In this document: positions 24,965-34,086 of the stretch, piece after piece
How positions within the stretch are numbered: position 1 is the first letter of the stretch
Layout of the letters: each line of letters starts with the position of its first letter
Assembly: GCF_048060095.1 (NCBI RefSeq)
Contig: NZ_JBLUOA010000001.1
Span: 1,240,001 to 1,304,000 of the forward strand
Origin: JBLUOA01 sp048060095
Lineage (GTDB): Bacteria > Pseudomonadota > Alphaproteobacteria > Rhodobacterales > Rhodobacteraceae
Direction: 5' to 3'
DNA: 64,000 nucleotides
Program-made: the position numbers and the translations under genes
Notes under the pieces: model-generated
What the model saw: only the letters and a program-made list of their open reading frames with translations
The model's database searches: none
What the model was told of the DNA's origin: nothing

Positions 24965-26566
24965 ATGTCAGATACGACTTATAACTATAAGTTATTTACC
25001 AGAAGCGATTTCAACGCTTTCTGGGCTCTGTTCACCGACAACCTCGTTAATCTTCTAATCCTGTCGGGCGTTTGCCAGTTCGTATTCCAGATGCCCGCCG
25101 AGATCGTCTTTGGTCGCATCGTTCCGGGGGCGGCCATCGCAATCCTTGCCGGGGTTCTGGTTTACACGTTGATGGCCAAGTGGGCTGCCAATAAGCAGGG
25201 CAAGGATGTGACTGCTCTGCCATACGGTATCTCGACGCCCGTTATGTTCGTCTATCTGTTCGGCGTGATTGGGCCGATCTATTGGTCAACGCAAGACGCG
25301 TTGCTCGCGTGGCAGGTCGGCATCGGCGCGGGCTTTATGGGGGGTATAGTTGCGGCGCTCGGTGCGATCGTGGGGCCCTTCCTAAAGCGGATCACACCGC
25401 GGGCTGGGATGCTCGGCACGCTCTGCGGTATCGCGCTGGTCTTCATCGGTTCTGTTCCGTTGGCCGAGATTTTTGAACATCCGATCATCGGCTTTACCTC
25501 GCTGCTGTTCATCCTTTGGGGTCTGATCGGGCGCTTCCGCTTGCCAGGCAATATCCCCGCTGGTCTGGTTGCGATCGGTGCTGGTACCATCATCGCCATC
25601 GTACTGGGTGAAGCGACGTTCGACATGTCCGGCGTTGGGTTCTATCCGCCAGTGCCTTACTTCGGGGACATGATCGCGGGGGTCCAATACCTCTTCGCCA
25701 ATCCCGAGCTGTTTTTGGTTCTGATCCCAGTGCAGATCTACAACTTCATTGAGACCATGAATAACGTTGAGTCTGCCGAGGCTGCGGGCGACCACTATCC
25801 GGTCGGTCTGTGTCAGGTGACGGACGGAGCGGGCACGATCATCGGTGCGCTGTTCGGCTCGCCATTTCCGACAACCGTTTACATCGGCCACCCGGCCTAC
25901 AAACGCCTCGACGCCCATGCTGGGTATATCGTAGGCGTTGCCGTTGTTATTGCGGCGGCGGCCTTTCTTGGATTTCTGTCGTTTCTTGCAGGACTAATCC
26001 CGATTGCGGCCGCCGCACCGGTTCTTGTGTTCGTCTCAGTCAGTCTAATCACGAATACCGCATTTGCCGTGAAACCAATGCACATGGCCGCCGTCGCGTT
26101 TGCGATCTTACCGCATATCTCGGAATTCCTGATGGTCAAATGGGGGTCCATGATGAACGCGCTGCGCAGCGCCGGGGTCGAGGGGTTGCCATCGCTCGGT
26201 GATCCCGCGCTGACGCAAGCTTTGTTGCAGGAAGGTGCGCATTATGAAGGCCATCTGGCGCTAAGCCAAGGCGCCATCATCACGGGTCTGATCTGGGGTG
26301 CAATTGTGGCAGACGTCATTGACGGCCGTTTCCGCACCGCAGCAGGCTTTTCCGTTGCGGCGGCTATCATGTCCTCACTCGGGATCATCCACTCCTTCAC
26401 TCTGCAAACACCGCAGTTTGATGGGATTACGATTGGCTATCTGATCATCGGCGCGTTCCTCTATTTCTATCCGATGGTCGCACCGAAAGAGGATCTGAAG
26501 CACCGGATTATCGTTCCGGATGAGCCTGACCTCATCGACGACGATACACCTGCACAGCAGGCTTGA
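24965..26566 (+). CDS. Nucleobase permease (NCS2/xanthine-uracil type)
   Basis: The product of about 533 residues is a polytopic inner-membrane protein with 12 or more hydrophobic segments. The TDNLVNLLILSGVCQFVFQ start, the TALPYGISTPVMFVYL block and the FIETMNNVESAEAAGDHYP signature are those of purine or xanthine/uracil-type permeases encoded beside guanine deaminase genes. It probably brings in guanine, xanthine or hypoxanthine. The start at 24965 follows GGGAGGG; an in-frame ATG at 24938 is weaker. Confidence 0.87.
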   Translation: MSDTTYNYKLFTRSDFNAFWALFTDNLVNLLILSGVCQFVFQMPAEIVFGRIVPGAAIAILAGVLVYTLMAKWAANKQGKDVTALPYGISTPVMFVYLFGVIGPIYWSTQDALLAWQVGIGAGFMGGIVAALGAIVGPFLKRITPRAGMLGTLCGIALVFIGSVPLAEIFEHPIIGFTSLLFILWGLIGRFRLPGNIPAGLVAIGAGTIIAIVLGEATFDMSGVGFYPPVPYFGDMIAGVQYLFANPELFLVLIPVQIYNFIETMNNVESAEAAGDHYPVGLCQVTDGAGTIIGALFGSPFPTTVYIGHPAYKRLDAHAGYIVGVAVVIAAAAFLGFLSFLAGLIPIAAAAPVLVFVSVSLITNTAFAVKPMHMAAVAFAILPHISEFLMVKWGSMMNALRSAGVEGLPSLGDPALTQALLQEGAHYEGHLALSQGAIITGLIWGAIVADVIDGRFRTAAGFSVAAAIMSSLGIIHSFTLQTPQFDGITIGYLIIGAFLYFYPMVAPKEDLKHRIIVPDEPDLIDDDTPAQQA

Positions 26567-26572
26567 TTTATC

Positions 26573-26603
26573 GGCTGGGGCGGCACCAGAAGCCGCCCCA
26601 GCC
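26573..26603 (+). terminator. Strong hairpin between permease and guanine deaminase
   Basis: A perfect 12-base-pair stem (GGCTGGGGCGGC/GCCGCCCCAGCC) with a seven-base loop starts seven bases after the permease stop. The tail is CTTTCC rather than a U-run, so it may act as a partial terminator or protect the upstream transcript from 3' decay, tuning permease versus deaminase levels. Confidence 0.65.
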
Positions 26604-26625
26604 CTTTCCACCCAAGAGGCATATC

Positions 26626-27927
26626 ATGACCGACACGTTGTTGCGCGGGCGTCTTTTGACGTTCCACCGAGAACCAGCAGATGGCGAAGACACCGACGCC
26701 TATACCTATCTCGAAGATGGTGCGCTGCTGCTGCGCGACGGGATGATCGTGGCCAGCGGTGCCTTTAGCGATGTGGCGCCGACAGCGCCTGAGGCGCCCG
26801 TCACCGACCATCGCCCGCACCTGATGATGGCGGGGTTCATCGACACGCATATCCACTTTCCCCAAGCGCAGGTTGTGGCAAGCTGGGGCGCACAGCTTCT
26901 TGATTGGCTGAACGACTATGTCTTCCCGGAAGAAGCGCGGTTCGCCGATCTTTCTCATGCCAAGACCATCGCCTCGCGTTTTTTTGATGTGCTGACGGAT
27001 CACGGCACGACGACTGCCGTCGCCTATTGTTCGGTCCATTCCGCCTCTGCTGAGGCGTATTTTGCTGAGGCTGCTCAACGCAACATGCGGATGATCGGCG
27101 GCAAGGTGATGATGGATCGCAACGCGCCGGATGACGTGCTCGATACGCCGCAGTCGGGTTATGACGACAGCAAGGCACTGATCGAAAAATGGCACGGCGC
27201 TGGGCGCGCGGGATATGCCATCTCGCCCCGTTTTGCCATCACCTCGACCCCCACGCAGATGGAGATGGCGGGCGCTTTGGCTGCTGAGCATCCAGACTGC
27301 CACATCCAGACCCACCTGTCCGAGAACCTGGACGAAATCGCTTTCGCAACATCGCTTTATCCTGACGCGAAGGATTACCTTCATATCTACGAAGGCTATG
27401 GCCTTTTGACCGACAAGATGCTGCTAGGCCACTGTATCCACCTTAGCGACCGAGAGGTTGCGTCCTTCGCTGAAACCGGAGCGCATCCGGTGTTCTGCCC
27501 GACATCGAATCTGTTTCTCGGCTCCGGTTGTTTTGACGACGCGCGGATGCGGGCGGCAGGCGTTCAGAACGCCATCGCAACGGATATTGGCGCGGGTACC
27601 AGCTATTCCATGCTTCAGACGTTGAACGAGGGCTACAAGGTGCTGCAATTACAGGGCCAATCCCTACACGCGATGCGCGCGTTTCACTGGATCACCCGTG
27701 GCAACGCCGAGGTGTTGGGGCTCGTCGATAAGATCGGAACGCTGGATGTGGGAACCGAAGCGGATATCGTTGTACTCGACCCCAAAGCTACGCCAGCGAT
27801 GGCCCTTCGGATGGATCGTGCCGAAACCCTCGCGGAAGAACTGTTCGCCCTGCAGATTATGGGCGACGATCGCGCCATCGTACAAACCTACATCGCGGGC
27901 GTGCCCCAGAAAGGACAACCGACATGA
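26626..27927 (+). CDS. guaD: Guanine deaminase
   Basis: The 433-residue amidohydrolase converts guanine to xanthine and ammonia, feeding XdhAB. The zinc ligands are visible as HIH in FIDTHIHFPQ, the QTHLSE and GHCIHLSDRE His motifs, and the Asp in ATDIGAGTSYSML. AGAGG lies at correct distance from the ATG at 26626; upstream in-frame codons overlap the hairpin and are rejected. It overlaps the next gene by four bases. Confidence 0.94.
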   Translation: MTDTLLRGRLLTFHREPADGEDTDAYTYLEDGALLLRDGMIVASGAFSDVAPTAPEAPVTDHRPHLMMAGFIDTHIHFPQAQVVASWGAQLLDWLNDYVFPEEARFADLSHAKTIASRFFDVLTDHGTTTAVAYCSVHSASAEAYFAEAAQRNMRMIGGKVMMDRNAPDDVLDTPQSGYDDSKALIEKWHGAGRAGYAISPRFAITSTPTQMEMAGALAAEHPDCHIQTHLSENLDEIAFATSLYPDAKDYLHIYEGYGLLTDKMLLGHCIHLSDREVASFAETGAHPVFCPTSNLFLGSGCFDDARMRAAGVQNAIATDIGAGTSYSMLQTLNEGYKVLQLQGQSLHAMRAFHWITRGNAEVLGLVDKIGTLDVGTEADIVVLDPKATPAMALRMDRAETLAEELFALQIMGDDRAIVQTYIAGVPQKGQPT

Positions 27928-28346
27928 TGACCCTGACCCGGCTTGACGCCACCGACGCAGACATCTTGATCGCGGGGGCAGAGACCCACGCAGATCAGAT
28001 CGGTGTGCCGATGTGCATCGCTATCACTGACGAAAGCGGCCAATTGATCGCGTTTCGGCGCATGGATGGAGGCAAGGTCACGTCGACCACCATCGCGATC
28101 GACAAGGCGTTTACCGCGGCAGGCGCAAAGAAGGCGACCCACGACTACGGCACCGCCAGCCAGCCGGGCGCACCGGCCTACGGCATAGCCTCGGCGATTG
28201 GTGGGCGGCTGATGGTGGTAGGTGGCGGTCTGCCCGTCATTGTCGACGGTGAGGTCGTCGGCGGCATTGGCGTCAGTTCCGGCACCCCTGATCAGGATCG
28301 CGCAGTTGCACAGGCAGGGATGGATGCGCTGCTCTGTCGCGTCTGA
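27924..28346 (+). CDS. GlcG/HbpS-like (DUF336) protein
   Basis: This 140-residue protein has the DUF336 fold signature: CIAITDESGQLIAFRRMDG, a Lys-rich TIAIDKAFTAAG segment and the glycine-rich GGGLPVIVDGEVVGGIGVSSG. Family members bind heme or small metabolites (HbpS) or are found with glycolate oxidase genes (GlcG); catalytic roles are largely unproven. It is coupled to guaD by ATGA, which suggests a role in purine catabolism such as handling a reactive product. That is inference. Confidence 0.85.
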   Translation: MMTLTRLDATDADILIAGAETHADQIGVPMCIAITDESGQLIAFRRMDGGKVTSTTIAIDKAFTAAGAKKATHDYGTASQPGAPAYGIASAIGGRLMVVGGGLPVIVDGEVVGGIGVSSGTPDQDRAVAQAGMDALLCRV

Positions 28347-28541
28347 GTTTCGTCACATGAAGTCGAGGCTTGACCGCCGGGCACCTGGTAAGAAGCAAGC
28401 TTGATCAGCTTGGTTGGCCAACTCCTTAATGAGTAACAAAAAATCTGCCGGAACTGCAGAGGATTTGCCAGAGGTATGTGTCCCTAGGGAGTGATTGACC
28501 TTGCATGGGGCAGGGCGAACCGGCGATCCCGACCGTATTGT

Positions 28542-28589
28542 TTGACAATAAACGTTATTGCAAATAACTATATATGCGGTTATATAGTT
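28542..28589 (+). promoter_or_regulatory. arsR-type promoter with overlapping operator
   Basis: A consensus -35 TTGACA (28542-28547) is followed 17 bases later by a -10 region around TAACTA (28565-28570). The -10 lies in a perfect inverted repeat, arms AACTATATA (28566-28574) and TATATAGTT (28581-28589) around TGCGGT. The repressor would block the polymerase. The gene starts at 28593, only three bases beyond the right arm, so the transcript leader must be very short. Confidence 0.75.
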
Positions 28590-28592
28590 TCT

Positions 28593-28907
28593 ATGAACGA
28601 TACGATTATCACGGCCCGCGCGCTTGCCGCTTTAGGTCACGAGGCCCGCCTCGACGTGTACCGCCTTCTAGTGCGCGCTGGCGAAGAGGGGCTGATTGTC
28701 GGCGATATCGCAAGTCATACGAAGTTGCCGCTTTCAACGTTGGCGCATCACCTCCGCATACTCGTCTCGGCCGGACTGGTCATACAAGAGCGTAGGGGGC
28801 GTGAGGTCGTGAATCGGGCTGATTTTGCAGCGATGCACGCTGCACTATCCTTCCTGACCGATGAATGCTGCCAAGGGGTCGCTCTTGTTCGGGAAGGTGC
28901 AGCATGA
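28593..28907 (+). CDS. ArsR-family metal(loid)-responsive repressor
   Basis: The 104-residue winged-helix protein has a recognition region LPLSTLAHHLRILVSAGLVI and a C-terminal Cys pair (DECCQG at about residue 90) that probably binds metal or metalloid. Such a vicinal pair is typical of arsenic-type ArsR subtypes. The start at 28593 lies right after the inverted repeat; 34 extra upstream codons cover the promoter and are rejected. It is followed by an ArsP-like permease. Confidence 0.87.
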   Translation: MNDTIITARALAALGHEARLDVYRLLVRAGEEGLIVGDIASHTKLPLSTLAHHLRILVSAGLVIQERRGREVVNRADFAAMHAALSFLTDECCQGVALVREGAA

Positions 28908-28963
28908 TGGTCATCATAGCATTTTTTGCGCCCTAAAATAACTACAAAACTGGATATAACATT

Positions 28964-30016
28964 ATGACAGACACTGCCCATACTCCTCCTGGTCGCATTG
29001 TCGCGTTTGCCCGACGCATCTGGTTGGATCATCGCGTATGGTTCGCTACTGCTGCGATCCTAGTCATCGTCACTATCTTCGATCCTGCGCAAGCGGTGGG
29101 TAGTATTGGCTTCGCCGCGAGCGCACTTGTCGAAACCGCGCCCTACCTTCTGCTGTCCATCGGTCTTGCGGCATATGCGGGGGCCACCGGTGCGGACGGA
29201 TTGATCGCGCGGGCGTTCACTGGAGCGCCGTTCATGATGATCGCGGTCGCAGCTGCGTTCGGTGGGTTGTCGCCTTTTTGCTCCTGCGGGGTGATCCCGC
29301 TAATCGCAGCACTTCTGGCCATGGGGGTGCCGCTCTCGGCGGTTATGGCATTCTGGCTGGCGTCACCAGTTATCGACCCGTCGATGTTCGCGCTCACCGT
29401 CGGCGTATTGGGGTTGGAGTTCGCCGTTGCAAAGACAATCGCCGCCGTAGGCCTCGGACTGATGGGTGGCTACATCACTCTGATGCTCGCGCGAGCGGGG
29501 GCATTTGCCGAGCCATTGCGTGAGGGTGTGGGGTCTGGCGGTTGCAGCGCGTCGAGTCTGTGCGACCCCAAGCCACCGGTCTGGACCTTTTGGCGCGATG
29601 ATGTTCGTCGCGAAAAATTCAGGCGCGAAGCGATCAAGACGACCCTGTTTCTTGCCAAGTGGCTGACCCTAGCATTCGTGCTGGAATCGCTGATGGTCGC
29701 TTTTGTTCCCGCCGAATGGGTGGTCTCGGCAGTGGGCGGCGAGGGTATTGGCTCCGTGTTTGTTGCGACCCTCGTAGGCGTGCCTGCCTATCTCAACGGC
29801 TACGCCGCACTGCCTCTCGTTTCGGGTCTCGTGGAGCAGGGTATGGCCCCCGGAGCCGGGCTGGCCTTTCTGGTTGCAGGGGGCGTGACCTCGCTTCCGG
29901 CTGCTATCGCGGTCTGGGCGCTCGCCAAACGGTCGGTATTCGCCCTCTATGTCGGGTTCGCGCTGACAGGGTCGTTCGTGTCGGGTTTGGCGTTTCAGGT
30001 GTGGATCGGGGCATGA
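28964..30016 (+). CDS. ArsP/DUF318-family permease
   Basis: This 350-residue membrane protein has about eight to ten hydrophobic helices and the motif SPFCSCGVIPLIAAL, whose CxC pair is the core signature of ArsP/DUF318 permeases. ArsP exports trivalent organoarsenicals; related proteins export other thiol-reactive metals. A second Cys cluster (GGCSASSLC) sits in the large cytosolic loop at about residue 190. It is presumably controlled by the upstream ArsR. Confidence 0.85.
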   Translation: MTDTAHTPPGRIVAFARRIWLDHRVWFATAAILVIVTIFDPAQAVGSIGFAASALVETAPYLLLSIGLAAYAGATGADGLIARAFTGAPFMMIAVAAAFGGLSPFCSCGVIPLIAALLAMGVPLSAVMAFWLASPVIDPSMFALTVGVLGLEFAVAKTIAAVGLGLMGGYITLMLARAGAFAEPLREGVGSGGCSASSLCDPKPPVWTFWRDDVRREKFRREAIKTTLFLAKWLTLAFVLESLMVAFVPAEWVVSAVGGEGIGSVFVATLVGVPAYLNGYAALPLVSGLVEQGMAPGAGLAFLVAGGVTSLPAAIAVWALAKRSVFALYVGFALTGSFVSGLAFQVWIGA

Positions 30017-30039
30017 GCGTCGTGCTTGAAACCGGCCCC

Positions 30040-30062
30040 TCCCAGCACATCCTGTGCTGGGA
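30040..30062 (+). terminator. Stem-loop after the permease gene
   Basis: A perfect nine-base-pair stem (TCCCAGCAC/GTGCTGGGA) with loop ATCCT starts 24 bases past the stop codon. There is no U-run. The rest of the gap up to 30335 contains no gene I can support: a minus-strand frame there has no start and no family pattern. Confidence 0.5.
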
Positions 30063-30335
30063 AGATGCCTCCCGAAACATGTCATGCCGTGCCAAGTCAG
30101 CGGCAATGCTGCTAAAGCGTCTGCAGCAAAAAGGGTTGTTTCATCGCCATAGGGGACGGCACCGCTAACAACAATGACAGCCTGCGCATTAAAGTTTGTC
30201 TTGTCCGCTGACAGAACTAAAAATCGAACATGTGTGCCATCGGCAAAGTCGACCGTTGTGGACCCGATCCCTGATCCATTGACATGCCGCCGACTCTGGC
30301 TGTTCACTGAAAGCCTATTATCGCACGGGATTTAG

Positions 30336-31169
30336 ATGCCAGATGTTCGAGAAGCCGACACCTTTGCCGCGCTGGAAAAACGTGAATGGGTCAAAGCCAG
30401 TTTAGCAAAATCCTATGCGCAGGTTTTTGCGAAGGCGGCGGACATGGTTGTGCCGTCCTTGGTTGAGGCTGTTGGCGCTGGCCCGGAAACCGAAGCGCTC
30501 GATCTATGCTGCGGTCACGGCAACGTAGCAGCGGGTCTTGTCAAAGCCGGTGCGAGAGTGACAGGGCTTGATTTCTCGCCAGCCATGCTGGAGATGGCGC
30601 GGGCAGCCTTGCCAGAAGCTCAGTTCGTTGAAGGCGACGCGATGGCATTGGACTTTGATGACCAGTCATTTGACGCCGTGACAATCGGATTTGGCATCCC
30701 GCATGTCCCCGACCCCCCGAAAGTAATCGCTGAAGCCCGTCGTGTTCTGCGTCCCGGCGGTCGACTTGCGTTTTCGGTTTGGTGTGGTCCTGGGGTAGAT
30801 ACCGCACTTGGATATGTTTTTGGTGCAATCGGTCAATACGGCGCGCCGGACATCGCCTTGCCACCGGGCCCGGGGGCGAATGATTATGCCGATCCCGCGT
30901 TGGCCTTTCCTGTGCTTGACGAGGCTGGGTTCGCTGAATTTCATCAATTCGTGGTCGCGTCGGAGTGGCAGGTCAATGACCCCGGAGCACCTTATGATTT
31001 CTTTTTGGAGGGAACGGCCAGAGGCGGCGCGTTGTTGCGCCCGCAGCCTTCCGAAAATGCCTCAGCGATCAGAGCGGCAGTTGTGTCCAAGGTATTGGAA
31101 AAGCACGGGGCAGGGCCCGAATGGACCGTGCCGATCCCCGCGATGGTAACTGCAGCAGTGGCGGTCTAG
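30336..31169 (+). CDS. SAM-dependent methyltransferase (UbiE/type 11)
   Basis: The 277-residue protein has the class I methyltransferase motifs: ALDLCCGHGNVAAGLVKAG (motif I at about residue 53), the acidic VTGLDFSPAML, GDAMALDF and LRPGGRLAFSVW (post-III). It is cytosolic. The substrate cannot be told; relatives act on menaquinone, sterol-like or small organic acceptors. It stands alone, with no operon partner on the same strand except the broken GNAT gene downstream. Confidence 0.88.
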   Translation: MPDVREADTFAALEKREWVKASLAKSYAQVFAKAADMVVPSLVEAVGAGPETEALDLCCGHGNVAAGLVKAGARVTGLDFSPAMLEMARAALPEAQFVEGDAMALDFDDQSFDAVTIGFGIPHVPDPPKVIAEARRVLRPGGRLAFSVWCGPGVDTALGYVFGAIGQYGAPDIALPPGPGANDYADPALAFPVLDEAGFAEFHQFVVASEWQVNDPGAPYDFFLEGTARGGALLRPQPSENASAIRAAVVSKVLEKHGAGPEWTVPIPAMVTAAVAV

Positions 31170-31497
31170 ATATTTCTGAACGATGTGGAGATTTCTTCAA
31201 CGCAGGCGTTGAGATCTTTGGGGCGAAGGGAAATGTTGGTTGGCACAACCGATATTTTTTCGACAGTGTTGCTCTGTGCCTGTAGGTCCGCTTTAGGGAA
31301 ATGACTGTGTGATTTCCATCGTCGCCGAATGTCGGCCAACGGCCGTCCAGGGCGCCGGGCGAAGTAGCCGTCGCTGAAATGCCGCGGCGCATCCGATGGC
31401 GGCAGCGAGCCCATAGCTGAAGTGGTGCATTTTCGCTGCGTGCGCTCGCAGCACGAAAAATGCGGCATGAGCGAACGATTCAGTACTGCCCGCGCAG
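31170..31497. other. Intergenic region with imperfect hairpin
   Basis: No gene is supported. An imperfect inverted repeat lies at 31427-31463 (left arm GCATTTTCGCTGCG, right arm CGCAGCACGAAAAATGC). Words such as CGAATGTCGGCC resemble degenerate intergenic repeats elsewhere in the window. Confidence 0.4.
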
Positions 31498-31809
31498 GTG
31501 AAGAAACGGCCATTCGTGCAGGTCGCAGCATGGGTCAGCGGTTCAACCGCGTATGGATGGCTCCTGATCAAAGTGCTGTGGGTCGCACCCCAAATGCGAC
31601 GGCAGGGTCTTGGCCGCGCCCTTGTCGCCGATGCCTTCCGACGCGCCAGGGAACTGGGATGTCACAGCGCGTGGCTTGACACATCCGACAAGGATGCCAA
31701 GCAGTTCTACGTAGCGCTGGGGTTCGAGGTTTTCGGCTCTTTGCGAAATCAAGCTGATCAGGCTCCGCCCGGCCATCAACGCTGGTTTTTGAAATGTCTC
31801 ATTCCATGA
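31498..31809 (+). CDS. GNAT acetyltransferase, probably N-terminally truncated
   Basis: The frame encodes the acetyl-CoA-binding half of a GNAT protein: VLWVAPQMRRQGLGRALVAD (the RxxGxG/A loop), then HSAWLDTSDKDAKQFYVALGFEVFG. Intact relatives have about 40 more residues before the STAYGW segment; here only a short unrelated lead (MKKRPFVQV) precedes it. The gene is therefore probably a fragment. Its 3' end overlaps the start of the truncated glycerate kinase gene. Confidence 0.65.
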   Translation: MKKRPFVQVAAWVSGSTAYGWLLIKVLWVAPQMRRQGLGRALVADAFRRARELGCHSAWLDTSDKDAKQFYVALGFEVFGSLRNQADQAPPGHQRWFLKCLIP

Positions 31810-31981
31810 CATCTACCGCTTTGCCGCCCTATAAGTTCGATCCGCGCCAGTTTCTCACTGATCTGTTCAAGATCGCAGTTGAAACCGCTGATCCTATGCG
31901 GGTTGTCAGGTCACATCTTCCTGATCGCCCGAAAGGGCGGCTTTTGGTCATTGGTGCAGGTAAGGCCAGCGCACGGATGCC
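31794..31981 (+). pseudogene. 5' fragment of glycerate 2-kinase (GckA/TtuD-type)
   Basis: The first about 60 codons read like the start of MOFRL-type glycerate kinases: PRQFLTDLFKIAVETADP, then SHLPDRPKGRLLVIGAGKAS. Homology stops after ASARM, where the sequence turns into an IS6-type transposase in a different frame. The remaining roughly 360 residues of the enzyme are missing, so the gene was cut by the insertion or by a later deletion. Confidence 0.75.
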
Positions 31982-32465
31982 GGGTAATAGATGAAACCTA
32001 CATCCGCGTCGGTGGCACGTGGCGCTACCTTTGGCGCGCGATCGGCGCGAATGGTCAAATGGTGGACTTCCGCTTAACCGCGGGGCGAGATGCAAAAGCT
32101 GCAAAGGCGTTGATTAACAAAGCCATTGAACACGTGCGACTGCATCGGCCTGTCACGATCTGCACGGACAAAGCACAGTCTTATCAACGCGTCATTCGTC
32201 AAATCGATCACCGATACGATCCGCATTTTGACAGTATCCGACATATCGATCGCAAGTGGCGAAATAACCTGATCGAGAGCGACCACGCCGCCATGAAACG
32301 GCTCCTCGGATATCGTCAGAGCTTCCGATCCCTTCGCTCAGCGAAAGTCACACTAAACGGGATAGAGACGATCCGAACCATCAAACAAGGCCATGTCCAT
32401 CAAAAGCAACCGGGAGTAGGGGGGAGATCGAATTCATCAAGGTGCTCTTCAATGACGCGACATAA
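31975..32465 (+). mobile_element. IS6-family transposase, 5' truncated and frameshifted
   Basis: The sequence begins RVIDETYIRVGGTWRYLW, with the first catalytic Asp, continues to TICTDKAQSYQRVI (second Asp) and RKWRNNLIESDHAAMKRLL (Glu), and so has the DDE core of IS6/IS26-like elements. The N-terminal helix-turn-helix is missing. A G run at about 32418-32424 shifts the frame: the natural ending GEIEFIKVLFNDAT then TAA (32463-32465) is in the next frame. A possible degenerate right terminal repeat is 32506-32520. The element cannot move by itself. Confidence 0.85.
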
Positions 32466-32775
32466 AGAAGAAGGCTCAAACCGCCTCGCTCTGGTCAACC
32501 AAAACTAACGCAGCAGTCCCTTCACCTGTGGTTTTTAGCGCCTCCCGCAGCGGGCTTGTAAACTGAACGCTCCAGCTTTGAACGGTCCGGTTATTGGGAA
32601 GCAGTTCACATCGTCGGCGCAGCGTTTTTCCGCAGCGATGGCAAGATCGCGGATCGACCTGCCATTCACTTGACAATGCAGTATGGCCGCCTTCAATCTG
32701 AACTGTCGATCAGGTCTTGCGTTCCAAAGTGGCCGAGAGTCGACCTTTTGGTTAACGCTCGGAAAGGCTCCTTAC

Positions 32776-33924
32776 GTGACCGATTTTGCAAAGACACGCA
32801 CGCGTAAATCTCACCATCCTGCGGTTGCCTTGACACGCGGTCACATGCCGACGGGGTATGATATCTCGCTCGCGAATTATACCAATGGCCGCAAGGTGCG
32901 CATTCCGGATGATTTCGGGCCAGCGCAGAAGCTTGCCGATTTCGACCCGGATTATCGCAACATTGTGGACTACATTGTGCGCATCACCCATCGCATCTGG
33001 GAAACCGATGCCAACGGCGTTGACTACATCACAGAATGCTACGCCCCTGACAGCCTGGTTTTTGACGACTACGGCTTGCAAACCGGGGCCGCCAAAATCG
33101 CCACCGACACGCACCACACGACTGGCGCCTTTCCAGGTATTATTCTCGACGCGGAAGAGGTGATCTGGGCAGGTGACGACAAGGTCGGGTTTCATACCTC
33201 GCACCTGACCCGGATCATCGGCAAGAACGCAGGCCAAAGCCGCTACGGGCCCGCAACAGATGCCGAGATCAGTGTGCTGGTAATCGCCAACTGCGTCGCC
33301 TTGGGCAACGACATATTTTTGGAACACGTGCTCTATAACACCTCGGCTATGCTAGAGCAGCTTGGAATTGATCTGTGGCAAGAGGCCGAGCGTCTTGTCA
33401 AGGACCCGCCCGCCGGGTGGCCTCGCAATCAGCAGATATGGAACGATCTGCGCAAGGCAGCATCTCCGCATGCCCCATTGTCCGAGGCCGAGCCCGTTGA
33501 CGGCTTGGACCCCGACCGTCTGGCACGCGACCTGCATCACAGCATCTGGAACGGGGATCGCACCGCCCTTGCCAAAAACTATGCCCCCGACGTCGCGTTT
33601 GAGGGAACGACTAACAGAGCCTTCAAAGGGCATGCAGCCTATGACGCCTATGTCAGCGAATTGCGTGATGCCTTTCCCGATCTCCGCCTGCAAGTGGATG
33701 AGGTCTATTGGATGGGAAACGATGATGATGGCTGGCTTATCTCGACGCGCTGGAGCGCGGAGGGCACCCATACCGCAGGAACGCTTTACCGCGATCCGAC
33801 CGGGAAAGCATGCCAACTTTGGGGCATCACCCAATGCGAAGTCAGGGATGGCAAAGTCACAAAGGAATGGCAGTTGTTCAACGAGCTTGACCTGATGATG
33901 CAAATCGCCGCTGCGCGTATTTAG
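32776..33924 (+). CDS. Double SnoaL/NTF2-like domain protein
   Basis: The product of about 382 residues has two NTF2-like folds: one at about 55-190 (VDYITECYAPDSLVFDDYG) and one at about 260-375 (LHHSIWNGDRTALAKNYAPD, then GHAAYDAYVSELRDAFPDL). Each half has the SnoaL-like polyketide-cyclase pattern, a pocket used for cyclases, isomerases and hydratases. I choose the GTG at 32776 because GGAAAGG precedes it; ATG at 32845 is an alternative. The function is unknown. It follows the IS6 remnant but seems intact. Confidence 0.72.
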   Translation: MTDFAKTRTRKSHHPAVALTRGHMPTGYDISLANYTNGRKVRIPDDFGPAQKLADFDPDYRNIVDYIVRITHRIWETDANGVDYITECYAPDSLVFDDYGLQTGAAKIATDTHHTTGAFPGIILDAEEVIWAGDDKVGFHTSHLTRIIGKNAGQSRYGPATDAEISVLVIANCVALGNDIFLEHVLYNTSAMLEQLGIDLWQEAERLVKDPPAGWPRNQQIWNDLRKAASPHAPLSEAEPVDGLDPDRLARDLHHSIWNGDRTALAKNYAPDVAFEGTTNRAFKGHAAYDAYVSELRDAFPDLRLQVDEVYWMGNDDDGWLISTRWSAEGTHTAGTLYRDPTGKACQLWGITQCEVRDGKVTKEWQLFNELDLMMQIAAARI

Positions 33925-34086
33925 CTCCTCGGTATTGGTTCCAACACGTCCGCAAACGCGCGTTCCTCAAAAGAACTTTGCATAGAGATAGTTCAACAGC
34001 ATAGGGCGATCCTTGGTGATGTTGACCTGCGCATATCATGATGCGGGCGCCAAACGCTTCGCTCAGGATCGACGTGTTGTATTCAA

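Noticed and set aside
29669..30307. Minus-strand frame of 212 codons over the permease end
   Set aside because: Two thirds of it is antisense to the ArsP-like gene and the rest has no family pattern.
32476..32676. Minus-strand frame of 66 codons with a Cys pair
   Set aside because: It overlaps the presumed IS6 end, lacks a ribosome site and matches no zinc-finger family convincingly.
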